The position numbers and the translations under genes were made by a program. Below the pieces are notes generated by a model. That model saw nothing but the letters and a program-made list of their open reading frames with translations. It was not told the DNA's origin and ran no database searches. A stretch of DNA of 64,000 nt, from assembly GCF_031458395.1 (NCBI RefSeq), contig NZ_JAVDYJ010000001.1, positions 2,666,001 through 2,730,000 on the forward strand, given 5' to 3'. Below, piece after piece: positions 8,715 to 17,193 of this stretch (positions are counted from its first letter, which is position 1; each line of letters begins with the position of its first letter). Source of the DNA: Enteractinococcus fodinae (lineage in GTDB: Bacteria > Actinomycetota > Actinomycetes > Actinomycetales > Micrococcaceae).

Positions 8715-10283
8715 CTACCGGGCCTCATGCACCAGCGAGCGGGCTGCATCGCGTTCGATTGCCAGGTTTTGCAGGGCCACTTTATCGGGCTTGCCAATTT
8801 TCGTCAGGGGAAACGCGTCGGTGGTGAAGATGGCCTTCGGGGTTTGCACGCTTCCCTTTCGAGCCTTGATGAACTCTTGAAGCTCGGCTTCATCGAATGC
8901 ATCCCCGGCGTCATCGTCCAAGGTCACGAAGGCTACGATTTTCTCGCCCCATTCTTCATCCGGGATACCCAGTACCGCGGCGGCAGCCACGCCTGGGAAC
9001 TCACCCATGACAGTCTCCACTTCGGCAGGATAGACGTTGAGCCCGCCGGTGATGATCATGTCTTTTTTACGACCAACAATTGTTAGATATCCTTGTGCAT
9101 TGGCTCGCGCGAGATCTCCGGTATGGAGCCAGCCGGATGAAAAGGTCTCTTCGGTCAGCTCAGGTTTTTGCCAATAGCCGGCCATCACGATTGGGCCACG
9201 CACACAAATCTCCCCGACTTCACCGACCGGCACTTCACGATCCTTATCGTCAAGCAGGGCGACGTCCGCGCAGCCGACAGGTCTGCCACATGACGCCATT
9301 TTCTCTGGATCATGGGGGTCGTGATCGGCTTTCTTGAGCGCAGCGATCAGATTTGGCGCTTCGGACTGGCCGTAGAGCTGCACAAACTTTTGCCCAAACC
9401 GTTCAACGGCCCCGCGCAGCATCGACGGATCAATCTTCGATGCCCCATAAATGACAGTCTCAAGATCGTTAAAAGGAGACTCAGCATCAGGGAGCGCCAG
9501 GAGGCGATGGATCATCGTGGGCACCAAAAACGTGCTATTGACGTTATGTTCTTTGACGACGTCGCGGAACCGCTCCGGGGTGAACTTATCCAGCATGACG
9601 AGGGATCCACCCTGCATCAAGATCGGTACCGCCATGGCACCGCTGGCGTGTGACAGTGGTGTGGCAGCCAGGAAGCGGATGTCTTGCGGCCAATCCCACT
9701 CAAGACAGGAAAACGTAGCGTTCGTGGCCAGGGTCCGGTCCGAGTGCATGATGCCTTTGGGTTTTCCCGTGGTACCGCCAGACAGGCTGATGCCGATGAC
9801 GTCTTCGGCATGCATGCGCACCGGCGGTGCCAACTCAATGTCTTGGTCCTGCAGCGTTGCCGGGTCCATGCTCGGCATCGGAATGAACTTTATGGTCGGG
9901 CTGAGCGGGCTGAGATCCTCAATCAAGGCATCAAATCGTGGTGATTCGAAGATTACGACCTCAGTGTCGAGATAGTTGAGTGCATACGTGTGGTCGTCAA
10001 TACCGTTTTCGGGATGGAGGGAGGTGACGCGGGCGCCCTCCATGATGGCCGCAGCCCGAGTGAAGAAGGTTTCGGGGTGGTTGCCACCCACAAGCGCTAT
10101 TGGCACGCCCTTCTCCACTCCAGAGTCCACCAGCAGATTGCGGAACACCTGAACACTCTTCGCGCTGTCGCGGTAGCTGAATTCTCTGTCGCCGTCTATA
10201 AAGGCCACACGATCGTCATAACGGCGCAGTGCACGGTATGCCAAGGAGGCGTAGCTTACATTTTCGTACAACCGGTTTGTCAT
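8715..10283 (-). CDS. AMP-forming acyl-CoA synthetase (first of two)
   Basis: The 522-residue protein belongs to the ANL adenylating superfamily, which activates a carboxylic acid with ATP to the acyl-adenylate and then the CoA ester. Visible core motifs are the P-loop-like LSGGTTGKPKG, YGQSEA, the HTGDLA aspartate, GRKKDMIITGG at the domain hinge and the catalytic lysine region PLTKIGKPDK near the C-terminus. The ATG at 10283 gives a full-length enzyme. It probably activates the acid imported by the binding-protein systems. The acid itself is not predictable. Confidence 0.93.
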   Translation of the reverse strand: MTNRLYENVSYASLAYRALRRYDDRVAFIDGDREFSYRDSAKSVQVFRNLLVDSGVEKGVPIALVGGNHPETFFTRAAAIMEGARVTSLHPENGIDDHTYALNYLDTEVVIFESPRFDALIEDLSPLSPTIKFIPMPSMDPATLQDQDIELAPPVRMHAEDVIGISLSGGTTGKPKGIMHSDRTLATNATFSCLEWDWPQDIRFLAATPLSHASGAMAVPILMQGGSLVMLDKFTPERFRDVVKEHNVNSTFLVPTMIHRLLALPDAESPFNDLETVIYGASKIDPSMLRGAVERFGQKFVQLYGQSEAPNLIAALKKADHDPHDPEKMASCGRPVGCADVALLDDKDREVPVGEVGEICVRGPIVMAGYWQKPELTEETFSSGWLHTGDLARANAQGYLTIVGRKKDMIITGGLNVYPAEVETVMGEFPGVAAAAVLGIPDEEWGEKIVAFVTLDDDAGDAFDEAELQEFIKARKGSVQTPKAIFTTDAFPLTKIGKPDKVALQNLAIERDAARSLVHEAR

Positions 10284-10479
10284 GGTCTTACTTACCTACC
10301 GCTTCATAAGGAAATACTGATGTCTGGCGGTCAAGATCACCCAGGGTCGACAGCATCTAGGCTGACCGACTCTATGGACCTCAGCCGCACATAGCGCACG
10401 CTAAGGACTGTACTACAATGTGACTTGTGATACATTTGCGGAAGCAATACATGTGTCATAAAAAAGGAAAAATTCATAT
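10284..10479. promoter_or_regulatory. Divergent promoter region between ligase and binding-protein genes
   Basis: The region holds TACAAT at 10414-10419, a plausible -10 for the plus-strand lipoprotein gene, then an AT-rich stretch with partial dyad symmetry (TTGC...GCAA around 10437-10447), and AAAGGAAAAATTCATAT before the start codon. No good -35 box is visible. Regulation by the local GntR protein is possible but not shown. Confidence 0.35.
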
Positions 10480-11748
10480 ATGAAACGATCACACACCTTG
10501 GCACCGGCCGCTCTGATCGCCAGCATGGCGTTAGTGCTCAGTGCTTGTGGGAATGGTTCCACTGAAGAGGGATCCGGAGACAGCGAAGGGTTCGAATTCG
10601 GCGCTTCACAAGAAGAAGTGAATGCAGCGATCGAAGGCCTCGAACCGGTTGAAATTACGTACCAAGCAGCAGGCCAATCCCCCAACTCGGTGGTCTCCAT
10701 TAGCGATATAGCACTCCAGGAGTACATCGAAGAGCGCTCAAATGGACAGATCACCGTCGACATGGTGTGGGGGCAAGCCATCGCAGGCTACGACGAAGTC
10801 GACAGCGCACTGGTCGACGGCCGGGTCGATATCGCCTTCACTTTACCGGTCTACGATCCCAACCAGTACCCCGCATTTGATGCGATAAATACTGCAACAG
10901 CCGGAATGCCCAGCTCACCTGTTTTGGGGGAACTCATCGCGGAAGCTGTTGTCGCTGATCTAGCTGCTGGTTCTCAACAAGTGCTCGATGAATACGAAGC
11001 ACTAGGACTCACTCCATTGCTGCCAATGGCTAGCGCAGGCACCTACCATTCGATATGTACTGAAGCGGGCACAAGCCCCGACGACTGGAACGGTCGAACC
11101 GTGCGCATTGGTAACACGGCACAAGAAGAACTGGTCCAGAACCTTGGGGGTAGCCCTAGCTCCCTGCCCTACACGGAAATGTTCGAAGCATTACAACGCG
11201 GCACTATTGACTGCACCCTCGGTGCCCTAAGAAACTCCGAAGAAGGCGGCATACTCCAAGTCGCCACCTATCTTTCCGTTATCCCCGAAGAAAACAGCTT
11301 GTCGAATCGGGGAACAAGTGCCATCGTCGCAGGTAGTGGCTATGAGGCTCTGCCGCTGCCATATCAGCAGATTATTTTTGATGCCATGGAAGCCCGCTAT
11401 GCAGCCAGCGTTGAAAGCCTCGCCCAAGGTAATGTTGCCGGGATTGAACAGCTGAAAGAAGCCGGGGGCGAGCTGGTTCCCCTTGACGAAGAGTCGAACG
11501 AAATTATTGGCGAAACCAATGCGAAGTTGATCGAGGAGGTCGAAGAATCAGGAGTTCTCGATCCTGGCATTGCAGATCGAACCCAAGAATCGATTACCAA
11601 GTGGTCCGATCTAGCCGAGGAACTCGGATATACCGAAGAAGGCGGCTACGAAGACCTCGATGAGTGGTTCGACATGGAAGATTACGACTTCGCTCCGATG
11701 GCCGAACGCTTCTTCGAAGACGTTTTGCTGCCACTGCGGCCCGAGTAA
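10480..11748 (+). CDS. DctP-like TRAP solute-binding lipoprotein
   Basis: This 422-residue exported lipoprotein has a signal peptide with lipobox LSAC (Cys23). The mature part reads like a DctP/TRAP receptor: EITYQAA near the start, the VDGRVDIAFTLPVYDPNQYPA segment, and LPYTEMFEALQRGTIDCTLG, the typical site before the second domain. It is clearly paralogous to the protein at 22496-23767, sharing the G-L/V-TPL-L/V-P block and the LPYTE-x-x-E-x-LQRG-x-I-x-C block. No DctQ or DctM gene lies beside it, so the permease must be elsewhere. A binding role for an organic acid is inferred. Confidence 0.85.
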   Translation: MKRSHTLAPAALIASMALVLSACGNGSTEEGSGDSEGFEFGASQEEVNAAIEGLEPVEITYQAAGQSPNSVVSISDIALQEYIEERSNGQITVDMVWGQAIAGYDEVDSALVDGRVDIAFTLPVYDPNQYPAFDAINTATAGMPSSPVLGELIAEAVVADLAAGSQQVLDEYEALGLTPLLPMASAGTYHSICTEAGTSPDDWNGRTVRIGNTAQEELVQNLGGSPSSLPYTEMFEALQRGTIDCTLGALRNSEEGGILQVATYLSVIPEENSLSNRGTSAIVAGSGYEALPLPYQQIIFDAMEARYAASVESLAQGNVAGIEQLKEAGGELVPLDEESNEIIGETNAKLIEEVEESGVLDPGIADRTQESITKWSDLAEELGYTEEGGYEDLDEWFDMEDYDFAPMAERFFEDVLLPLRPE

Positions 11749-11801
11749 ATAAGCACAACAACCTCAAGTCCCCCTGAGTTCTTGAGGCCAGAGTTAACCA
11801 G

Positions 11802-11839
11802 CCAGCCGTCCATGCCACATATTAGGCATGGACGGCTGG
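11802..11839. terminator. Bidirectional terminator between convergent genes
   Basis: CCAGCCGTCCATGCC and GGCATGGACGGCTGG form a perfect 15-bp stem with an 8-base loop. Outer AGTTAA/TTTAACT sequences extend the symmetry. It lies between the stop codons of the binding protein (plus) and the hydratase (minus) and can serve both. Confidence 0.85.
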
Positions 11840-11876
11840 TGAGTTTAACTCCACAGAGTTAGCTGTCTAGAACGCG

Positions 11877-12779
11877 TTATTGTCGGTACTGCACCTTTGC
11901 TTCGACGTTGGTGGCATTTCCGGGACCGATCAATGCGAGTTCTTCGGTGATCAGACCGTTGTCGTTTTCGACTTGGCGTCCGCACACGTATGCCTTCTCA
12001 TTGACGAACAGAGGGCTGCGTGCCGAGAACTCAAACGCCTCAATGGCGGGATTCCCACGCTGCTGTTGAAAGTTGGCCAGGATGTTCGTAGCGGATAGCG
12101 GCCCATGAACAACAAGTCCCGGGTAGCCTTCCACAGCGGTTGCATACGGCAAGTCGTAGTGGATCCGGTGGGAGTTGAAGGTCAAGGCAGAATACCGGAA
12201 CAGCGTGATTTCGTTGGGCTGGACTGGTACCGTCCATTCCCAATCGCCTTCCGGCGCTGCCGTGTCCCGAGGCGGCTGTGGTTGTTGCGGATTGTCAGGA
12301 TCAACAGGTGCCGCTTCGCGATACACCAGAGTCTGATGTTCTGTGATCGCTAGTGCGTCAGGTGTATGAATGTCGTGACGCAGCCCCAGGAAGATGAGGC
12401 CTCCACCGCGTCCCTGTTTCGGGGTGATGCTTTCAATGGTGGTCGTTTTGGTAATGCGTTCTCCGACGGGAATAGGCGCATAGTACGCAATGCGGCTACC
12501 GACCCACATTCTGCGTGGGTAAGGAATGGGAGGCAAGAAACCGCCGAGCTTTGGGTGGCCATCCTCTCCCAGCTCGCTCATGCCAGCGGTAGGGGTGAAC
12601 TGAAGCCAGTGCCCCAGCGGGAAGAGGTTTTTGTCATCCGGATTTGGTAGTTCAAGAATCGACTGCAGCCCCTGCATCGCCGAAGCTGAAGCGATATCTT
12701 CCGTCACCTCGCTTCTCGATATCCAGTCTTCGAATTGTGTTTCGGAGGTCTCGAGTGATGAAGAAGCCAAATTGACCAC
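11877..12779 (-). CDS. Two-hotdog acyl-CoA hydratase, mesaconyl-C4-CoA/itaconyl-CoA hydratase type
   Basis: The 300-residue protein has an N-terminal FAS1-like hydratase half (LGHWLQFTP, GFLPPIPYPRRMWVGSRI) and a C-terminal MaoC-like half. The latter has the signature LFRYSALTFNSHRIHYD followed by YPGLVVHGPLSA. This is the layout of HTD2-like enzymes that include mesaconyl-C4-CoA hydratase of the 3-hydroxypropionate bicycle and itaconyl-CoA hydratase; both make citramalyl-CoA. The GTG start at 12779 is supported by AGGA about 8 bases upstream. It lies downstream of the third acyl-CoA dehydrogenase on the same strand, with a hairpin between them. Substrate is inferred from family and neighbours. 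Confidence 0.85.
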   Translation of the reverse strand: MVNLASSSLETSETQFEDWISRSEVTEDIASASAMQGLQSILELPNPDDKNLFPLGHWLQFTPTAGMSELGEDGHPKLGGFLPPIPYPRRMWVGSRIAYYAPIPVGERITKTTTIESITPKQGRGGGLIFLGLRHDIHTPDALAITEHQTLVYREAAPVDPDNPQQPQPPRDTAAPEGDWEWTVPVQPNEITLFRYSALTFNSHRIHYDLPYATAVEGYPGLVVHGPLSATNILANFQQQRGNPAIEAFEFSARSPLFVNEKAYVCGRQVENDNGLITEELALIGPGNATNVEAKVQYRQ

Positions 12780-12844
12780 GCTTTCTGTCCTGCTGGGAAC
12801 CGCCCAATGGCGGCACGCTACTGTTCGTCTAAAAGTGTCATGTA

Positions 12845-12892
12845 CCTAAACTGTCGAGGGACCGTAGACAGGCGGCCCCTCGACAGTTTAGG
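12845..12892. terminator. Hairpin between acyl-CoA dehydrogenase and hydratase genes
   Basis: CCTAAACTGTCGAGGG pairs with CCCTCGACAGTTTAGG as a perfect 16-bp stem around a 16-base loop. In the minus direction the next bases include CTTTTAG. It follows the stop of the dehydrogenase at 12920 and precedes the hydratase start at 12779, so the hydratase may be transcribed separately or at a reduced level. Confidence 0.75.
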
Positions 12893-12919
12893 AGTTGAGA
12901 TCGAGATGTCTATGTGTGG

Positions 12920-14086
12920 TTAGATGCCGCCACGCGAGACGAGCTGCGAAGCAATGACGTTCCGTTGGATCTCGTTCGTGCCCTCGCCAACAATCATCAG
13001 CGGCGCATCACGGAAGTAGCGTTCAACGTCATATTCGGTCGAGTAGCCGTAACCGCCATGGATACGGACCGCGTTCAGGGCGATTTCCATACCAACTTCG
13101 GAGGCGAACAGCTTCGCCATGCCGGCTTCCATGTCGGCGCGCTGGCCACTGTCGTACTTTTCAGCCGCGTAGCGAGTGAGCTGACGGGCTGCGGTGAGCT
13201 TGGTGGCCATGTCGGCGAGGTAGTGACCGATAGCCTGGTGCTTCCAGATAGGCTTTCCGAAGCTTTCGCGTTCCTGGGCGTACTGCAGCGCATCTTCGAG
13301 GGCAGCTGCGCCAACACCTAACGCGCGGGATGCAACCTGAATACGTCCGGTTTCTAGGCCACGCATCATCTGCGAGAAGCCTTTGCCTGGCTCGCTTCCG
13401 AGGATCTGGGCGGCTGGGGTTCGGTAGTCTTCGAAGACCAGTTCACAGCTCTCGACCCCTTTGTACCCGAGTTTGGCAAGGTCGCGGGAGATGGTGAGTC
13501 CGGGACCTTTTTCCACCAGAACAATCGAGATGCCCTTGTGCCGTGGCTCGGCGTTCGGGTCTGTTTTGCACAGTAGTGCGATCAAGCCGGAGGTGCGAGC
13601 GTTGGAGATCCAGGTTTTTGCACCGTTAATGACCAGGTCTTCGCCGTCTTCGGTTGCGACCGTTCTCATCGCCTGCAGGTCAGAACCACCGCCGGGCTCG
13701 GTGAGTGCCATCGTAGCGCGGAGTTCTCCGGTGGCCATCCGTGGCAAGTACTTCTGTTTTTGGTCCTCGGTACCAAATTCGGTCAGGAGTTTTGCGACGA
13801 CAGTGTGACCGCCCATGGCACCGGCCAAAGACATCCAACCGCGTGCTAGTTCTTCCGTAACTTTCGCGTAGGCGGGCATCGACACTGGCATACCGTCGTA
13901 CTCTTCAGGGACGGCCAGTCCGTAGATACCCAATTCCTTCATTTGTTCGATCCAGCGCTCTGGATATTCGTTAGCTTTCTCGACTTCGTTAACGGACGGT
14001 TTGACTTCCCTGTCAATGAACGTGCGTACCGTTTCAATGAGGAGTTCTTCTTCGTCCGTAAGAACCTGGTGGGCTGTGCTTGTCAT
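12920..14086 (-). CDS. Acyl-CoA dehydrogenase (third of three)
   Basis: This 388-residue member is close in layout to short- and branched-chain acyl-CoA dehydrogenases. It has VPEEYDGM, MALTEPGGGSDLQAM at the flavin loop, ERESFGKPI, IHGGYGYSTEYDVER and the catalytic Glu368 in GEGTNEIQ. It is transcribed away from the GntR regulator, which suggests control by it through the 256-base intergenic region. It would reduce the ETF encoded at 18894-20625. Confidence 0.95.
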   Translation of the reverse strand: MTSTAHQVLTDEEELLIETVRTFIDREVKPSVNEVEKANEYPERWIEQMKELGIYGLAVPEEYDGMPVSMPAYAKVTEELARGWMSLAGAMGGHTVVAKLLTEFGTEDQKQKYLPRMATGELRATMALTEPGGGSDLQAMRTVATEDGEDLVINGAKTWISNARTSGLIALLCKTDPNAEPRHKGISIVLVEKGPGLTISRDLAKLGYKGVESCELVFEDYRTPAAQILGSEPGKGFSQMMRGLETGRIQVASRALGVGAAALEDALQYAQERESFGKPIWKHQAIGHYLADMATKLTAARQLTRYAAEKYDSGQRADMEAGMAKLFASEVGMEIALNAVRIHGGYGYSTEYDVERYFRDAPLMIVGEGTNEIQRNVIASQLVSRGGI

Positions 14087-14342
14087 ATCAGGACCTCAAT
14101 ATCCATTCGATGTAATTGTCTGAGAGTGAAGCCTTCACCTCTTAGCCTTACTCATATAATATATAAAATAGAATTATTTGCAATGGCGAGTTTTAGTCAT
14201 TGCCACGGACACGGAGATTTCCAGCTGAGAAAATCCCTCGGTTCCGGTCGCCGACAATGGAATATAGTTAATACGAATTGGCGTGCTGGTCTCAGCTATG
14301 CCGCTTCAAATTGTTAAGAGAATCGGGTTGTGAGGTCATTAC
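14087..14342. promoter_or_regulatory. Divergent control region between acyl-CoA dehydrogenase and GntR regulator
   Basis: The region contains a very AT-rich stretch at about 14151-14180 (CATATAATATATAAAATAG). A similar stretch precedes etfB near 20656-20672. On the minus strand it includes TTGCAA and TATTAT-type boxes usable by the dehydrogenase promoter. Divergent regulator-target arrangement is a common sign of local control. Confidence 0.4.
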
Positions 14343-15032
14343 ATGGGTGTGGCACCTAGGAAACAACTAAGCGATGAAGTCGCTTCATACCTACGCGAGA
14401 GAATTGTCGCTGGTGAACTTACGCCTGGAACTTCAGTGAGAGCAGAAGCCGTAGGTGAGCTCCTCTCGGTTTCAGCCACACCGGTGCGAGAAGCCCTGCA
14501 TACGCTTAAGGTCGAAGGCTTCCTAGAACTCATTCCCCGCAGAGGATTCATTGTCGCGTCACTGCGCGCGAAAGATATCCGAGACATCTTCGAAGCACAC
14601 GCCCTCATCGCAGGTGAACTTGCAGCTCGTGCGACAGCAAATATTCGCGCGGAAGAACTCAAGACCATCCAGCAGATCCACGATGAAGTGCTAGCGGCGG
14701 CACGCGATGACGATACTGACCTCCTGGAGCAAAAGAACCACGAATTTCATCGATTCATCTACCAGTTGGCAGATTCTGAACGCCTCAAGTGGGCGTTAAA
14801 CGCTTTCCTGCGATACGTGCCCAGGGCTTTTTACGCCCAGATTCAAGGCTGGCCAGACACGACGATTCGAGATCATACGGAGATCATGGAAGCCATGATC
14901 AACGAAGATCCAGAAGCCGCGCGCCAGACCATGGGCCAACACATTCGAAACTCTGGTGAGAAGTTGGCAGAGTATTTCGAAAAACGACAGACCGAAGTGC
15001 TCCAAGATTCTGCGAAATCCAACGCTCGTTAA
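14343..15032 (+). CDS. GntR-family transcriptional regulator with FCD domain
   Basis: The 229-residue protein has an N-terminal winged helix (about residues 8-75; LSDEVASYLRERIVAGELTPG, ATPVREALHTLKVEGFLELIPRRGFIV). An all-helical FCD ligand-binding domain follows (about 80-215). FadR-subfamily members usually sense carboxylic acids or acyl-CoAs and repress catabolic genes. The ATG at 14343 follows GAGGTC. Its position opposite the third acyl-CoA dehydrogenase and in the middle of the island makes it the likely local regulator. Confidence 0.92.
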   Translation: MGVAPRKQLSDEVASYLRERIVAGELTPGTSVRAEAVGELLSVSATPVREALHTLKVEGFLELIPRRGFIVASLRAKDIRDIFEAHALIAGELAARATANIRAEELKTIQQIHDEVLAAARDDDTDLLEQKNHEFHRFIYQLADSERLKWALNAFLRYVPRAFYAQIQGWPDTTIRDHTEIMEAMINEDPEAARQTMGQHIRNSGEKLAEYFEKRQTEVLQDSAKSNAR

Positions 15033-15315
15033 ATTTCGGTACCTGCAGTTCTCACGAGATCTCGTTACGACAAATATGGCCCTGCGATTGGCCGTATACT
15101 GCCCGTAGTTCATTAGCGGCCCTCACTAATAGTGACTCCGCGTCCACAGCCTCCTCAGCTGTGACTTGTAATCGCACTAGGCCTGAGCTTCATGTGTCAG
15201 CAGCTCCTGTTGCTTAGACGCGCCACTCCCACTTCGGGTGAGCCCCGAGCGTCATATCTCAGCCTTTAGGCGAGCAGGACCCAAGCCAGATCGAGCTATC
15301 CCTAGAACTTGCGAG

Positions 15316-15627
15316 TTACGCGTTGCCTCTATAGTGAGGGTTTGGTCGGCGCATTATTGCTTTGTAACTACCAGACCACATACTTTCTTTGCCTGAAGAA
15401 TCGACTAGCTCCCACCCTTTCCGCAGCAGTCGCTGAGTATCTTTATTGCGACGTACAGTCTTGTACTCATACGGCTCACGGGCGTAGCGAGGAGGTTTCC
15501 TCACTGGGGGATCGGGCTTTTCGGGGCCAGGCTTTAAGCCTTGCCTTTCCTTCTCCACCATCTCGCGCCAACCCTCGCGCTGAATACGCGCCTGCTCACG
15601 CCTTTCTCTCCAAGTCAGTTTCCTCAT
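15316..15627 (-). CDS. Small basic hypothetical protein with a GWELV motif
   Basis: The 103-residue protein is strongly charged. It begins MRKLTWRERREQARIQREGW and has a Pro/Lys linker followed by YEYKTVRRNKDTQRLLRKGWELVDSSG and SYKAIMRRPNP. The GWELV segment is typical of small DUF4177/SHOCT-associated domains. The frame could start earlier (to 15711), but the upstream residues look non-coding. No clear ribosome-binding site is visible. It lies in an accessory patch between the regulator and the ETF operon. Function unknown. Confidence 0.5.
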   Translation of the reverse strand: MRKLTWRERREQARIQREGWREMVEKERQGLKPGPEKPDPPVRKPPRYAREPYEYKTVRRNKDTQRLLRKGWELVDSSGKESMWSGSYKAIMRRPNPHYRGNA

Positions 15628-15868
15628 ACAACCAGTATGCAGCAGCACACCGGAACAGGCTAGACCGCCCCATCTACCCAGAAGTCCTTCTGCCGTACGA
15701 TTTATAAACACGAGACAGCGTCAAAGCACTGCAATCGCGACATGCCGAAATCTTCCTGTGGCAGACAGCTCCTAGTCTCGTCTAACACAGACTGAACTAC
15801 ACTGGATAACAAGGCAAATAAAAACTCTTAATTAGTACAGCGACTACAAAGAAGAGGACTCTCACGGT

Positions 15869-16746
15869 ATGCAGGTTTCCATCTATGCGTTTCGTACACT
15901 GCTATGGGGCGCGCAGCAGAACAGCGACGACATAAGTGCAGTGCCAGAAGAAGTACTACCGGCACTGGAACGCGAACCCACACACGAAGAAATGGTGTCG
16001 CACGGTTGGATAGATGAGGCCGCTCTGGACAAGATGCTCGGTAGTGGGCCAAACTTTACTCTCTCCCCCAACGGAAAACAGCGAGCTCGTCGATGGTGGG
16101 ATGAATACCCAATGCATAGCGCAGCCTATGAAATATTGCAGGCGATCCCGGCGACGAATGGGGATCTCTCCGGCGCAGAAGATGCTTTCGACGCCACCTA
16201 TCGAGATCCAGTCACGAATGAACCCCCCCTTCTGCTGATCTAATTGATCAAGCCGGAGGGATGCTGTATAAGAACGGGTTTGTTTCAGGGTTCCCCTCGA
16301 TGGGTTACGAGTCGCCTCATCGGCTAACCCTAACTACACGAGGTCGGGAAGTACGTCGCGAACATTATGTACCAACGCTCCTCCCACAAATGCCCGACAG
16401 TACCCCCGAGGCCGCTACAGCCGCACCCTCAGCGACCTATAATTTCACGACTAATATTACCGGGGGCACCATTGGAGCTGCACAATTCGGCCATCAGAAC
16501 CACGCCACTGTTGAAAACGTACAGCCTGAAGTCCAGCAGCACTTCCAAACTTTGCGCGACTTTGCCTCCGAGGCGCCGTCGGAAGATCGTCAAGAGCTGC
16601 TTGAACAGATTCACCAACTCGAAGAAGCAGCCCAACGAGGACCATCAGCTTTCGAAGAGCTCCGGAATAAGTTCTTCTCTAGCTTTGTAACCAAGCTCGG
16701 GGATCGAGCCGTAAATATCCTTATGGAGATACCACAGCTTCTCTAA
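15869..16746 (+). pseudogene. Hypothetical protein with winged-helix-like segments, interrupted by a frameshift at a C7 tract
   Basis: Two adjacent frames join into one sensible protein if the ribosome moves -1 (or one C is added) at the run of seven C at 16223-16229. The first frame (15869-16243) stops soon after the run. In the second frame the sequence continues as SADLIDQAGGMLYKNGFVSG with no interruption to 16746. The merged product of about 290 residues has two similar winged-helix-like parts, each ending in LSPNGKQRA or LTTRGREVR, and then the segment NITGGTIGAAQFGHQN, reminiscent of short beta-rich GGxIGxxQxG segments. A C-terminal helical region rich in Glu and Gln closes it. It may be a real frameshift, a phase-variable tract, recoding, or a sequencing error. 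Function unknown. Confidence 0.6.
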
Positions 16747-16786
16747 GTTACAAAGGCCTAGTCTCTCCCCTAGCCCTATCCAGGTA

Positions 16787-17119
16787 TTAGCTCTTCTCGG
16801 CGCGCGGCGTAGACCTGGTAGAACGTCTGCCGTGACACTTCGAACGGCTAGTGGAGTCGACTGATTTAGGCAGCAACTCCGGTGTCGGCGTTTTATCCAG
16901 TCGAGAGAACCTCCAAGGAGCCTCGATTGTACGGACCACCATTTGAACCTGTGAAAACGGCGCAATTAATTGGGGATTCACCGCCACGAGCCACTTAATG
17001 GCTGTCCAGACACGCCCTAGACTTTGATCGTAATCTGCATCACTCTGAGTGAGGATGGAGCCTAGCGTACAGTGTGGCGGGTCCTCGCCGTACGTGGGGT
17101 GGTCGTATTCGGGCGGCTA
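16787..17119 (-). pseudogene. Truncated gene remnant without a start codon
   Basis: A 110-codon open frame (stop at 16787, upstream stop codon just beyond 17119) has protein-like composition: GSILTQSDADYDQSLGRVW, AIKWLVAVNPQLIAPFSQVQ and VVRTIEAPWRFSRLDKTP. No ATG or GTG precedes the conserved-looking part. The left end is cut off just beside the hairpin at 17130-17180. It reads like the 3' part of a decayed gene. I cannot name the family, and a chance open frame is possible. Confidence 0.3.
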
Positions 17120-17129
17120 GTGCTGGTTG

Positions 17130-17180
17130 AAATAGAACGCGGCACACGACGATTTGTTCGTCGCATGCCGCGCTCTATTT
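17130..17180 (-). terminator. Hairpin after the ETF-cytochrome b operon
   Basis: AAATAGAACGCGGCA (17130-17144) pairs with TGCCGCGCTCTATTT (17166-17180), with one mismatch, and an inner CGACGA/TCGTCG stem closes the loop. It begins 13 bases after the cytochrome stop codon. The T content on the exit side is modest, so termination efficiency is uncertain. Confidence 0.65.
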
Positions 17181-17193
17181 TGCGAGTTTCTGA

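Noticed and set aside
15033-15315. Possible tRNA or small RNA gene
   Set aside because: Short stems exist, but no cloverleaf, no T-loop box and no terminator are visible.
16645-16965. 106-codon minus-strand frame
   Set aside because: It overlaps the end of the frameshifted plus-strand gene and a better minus-strand remnant, with arginine/tryptophan-rich non-natural composition.
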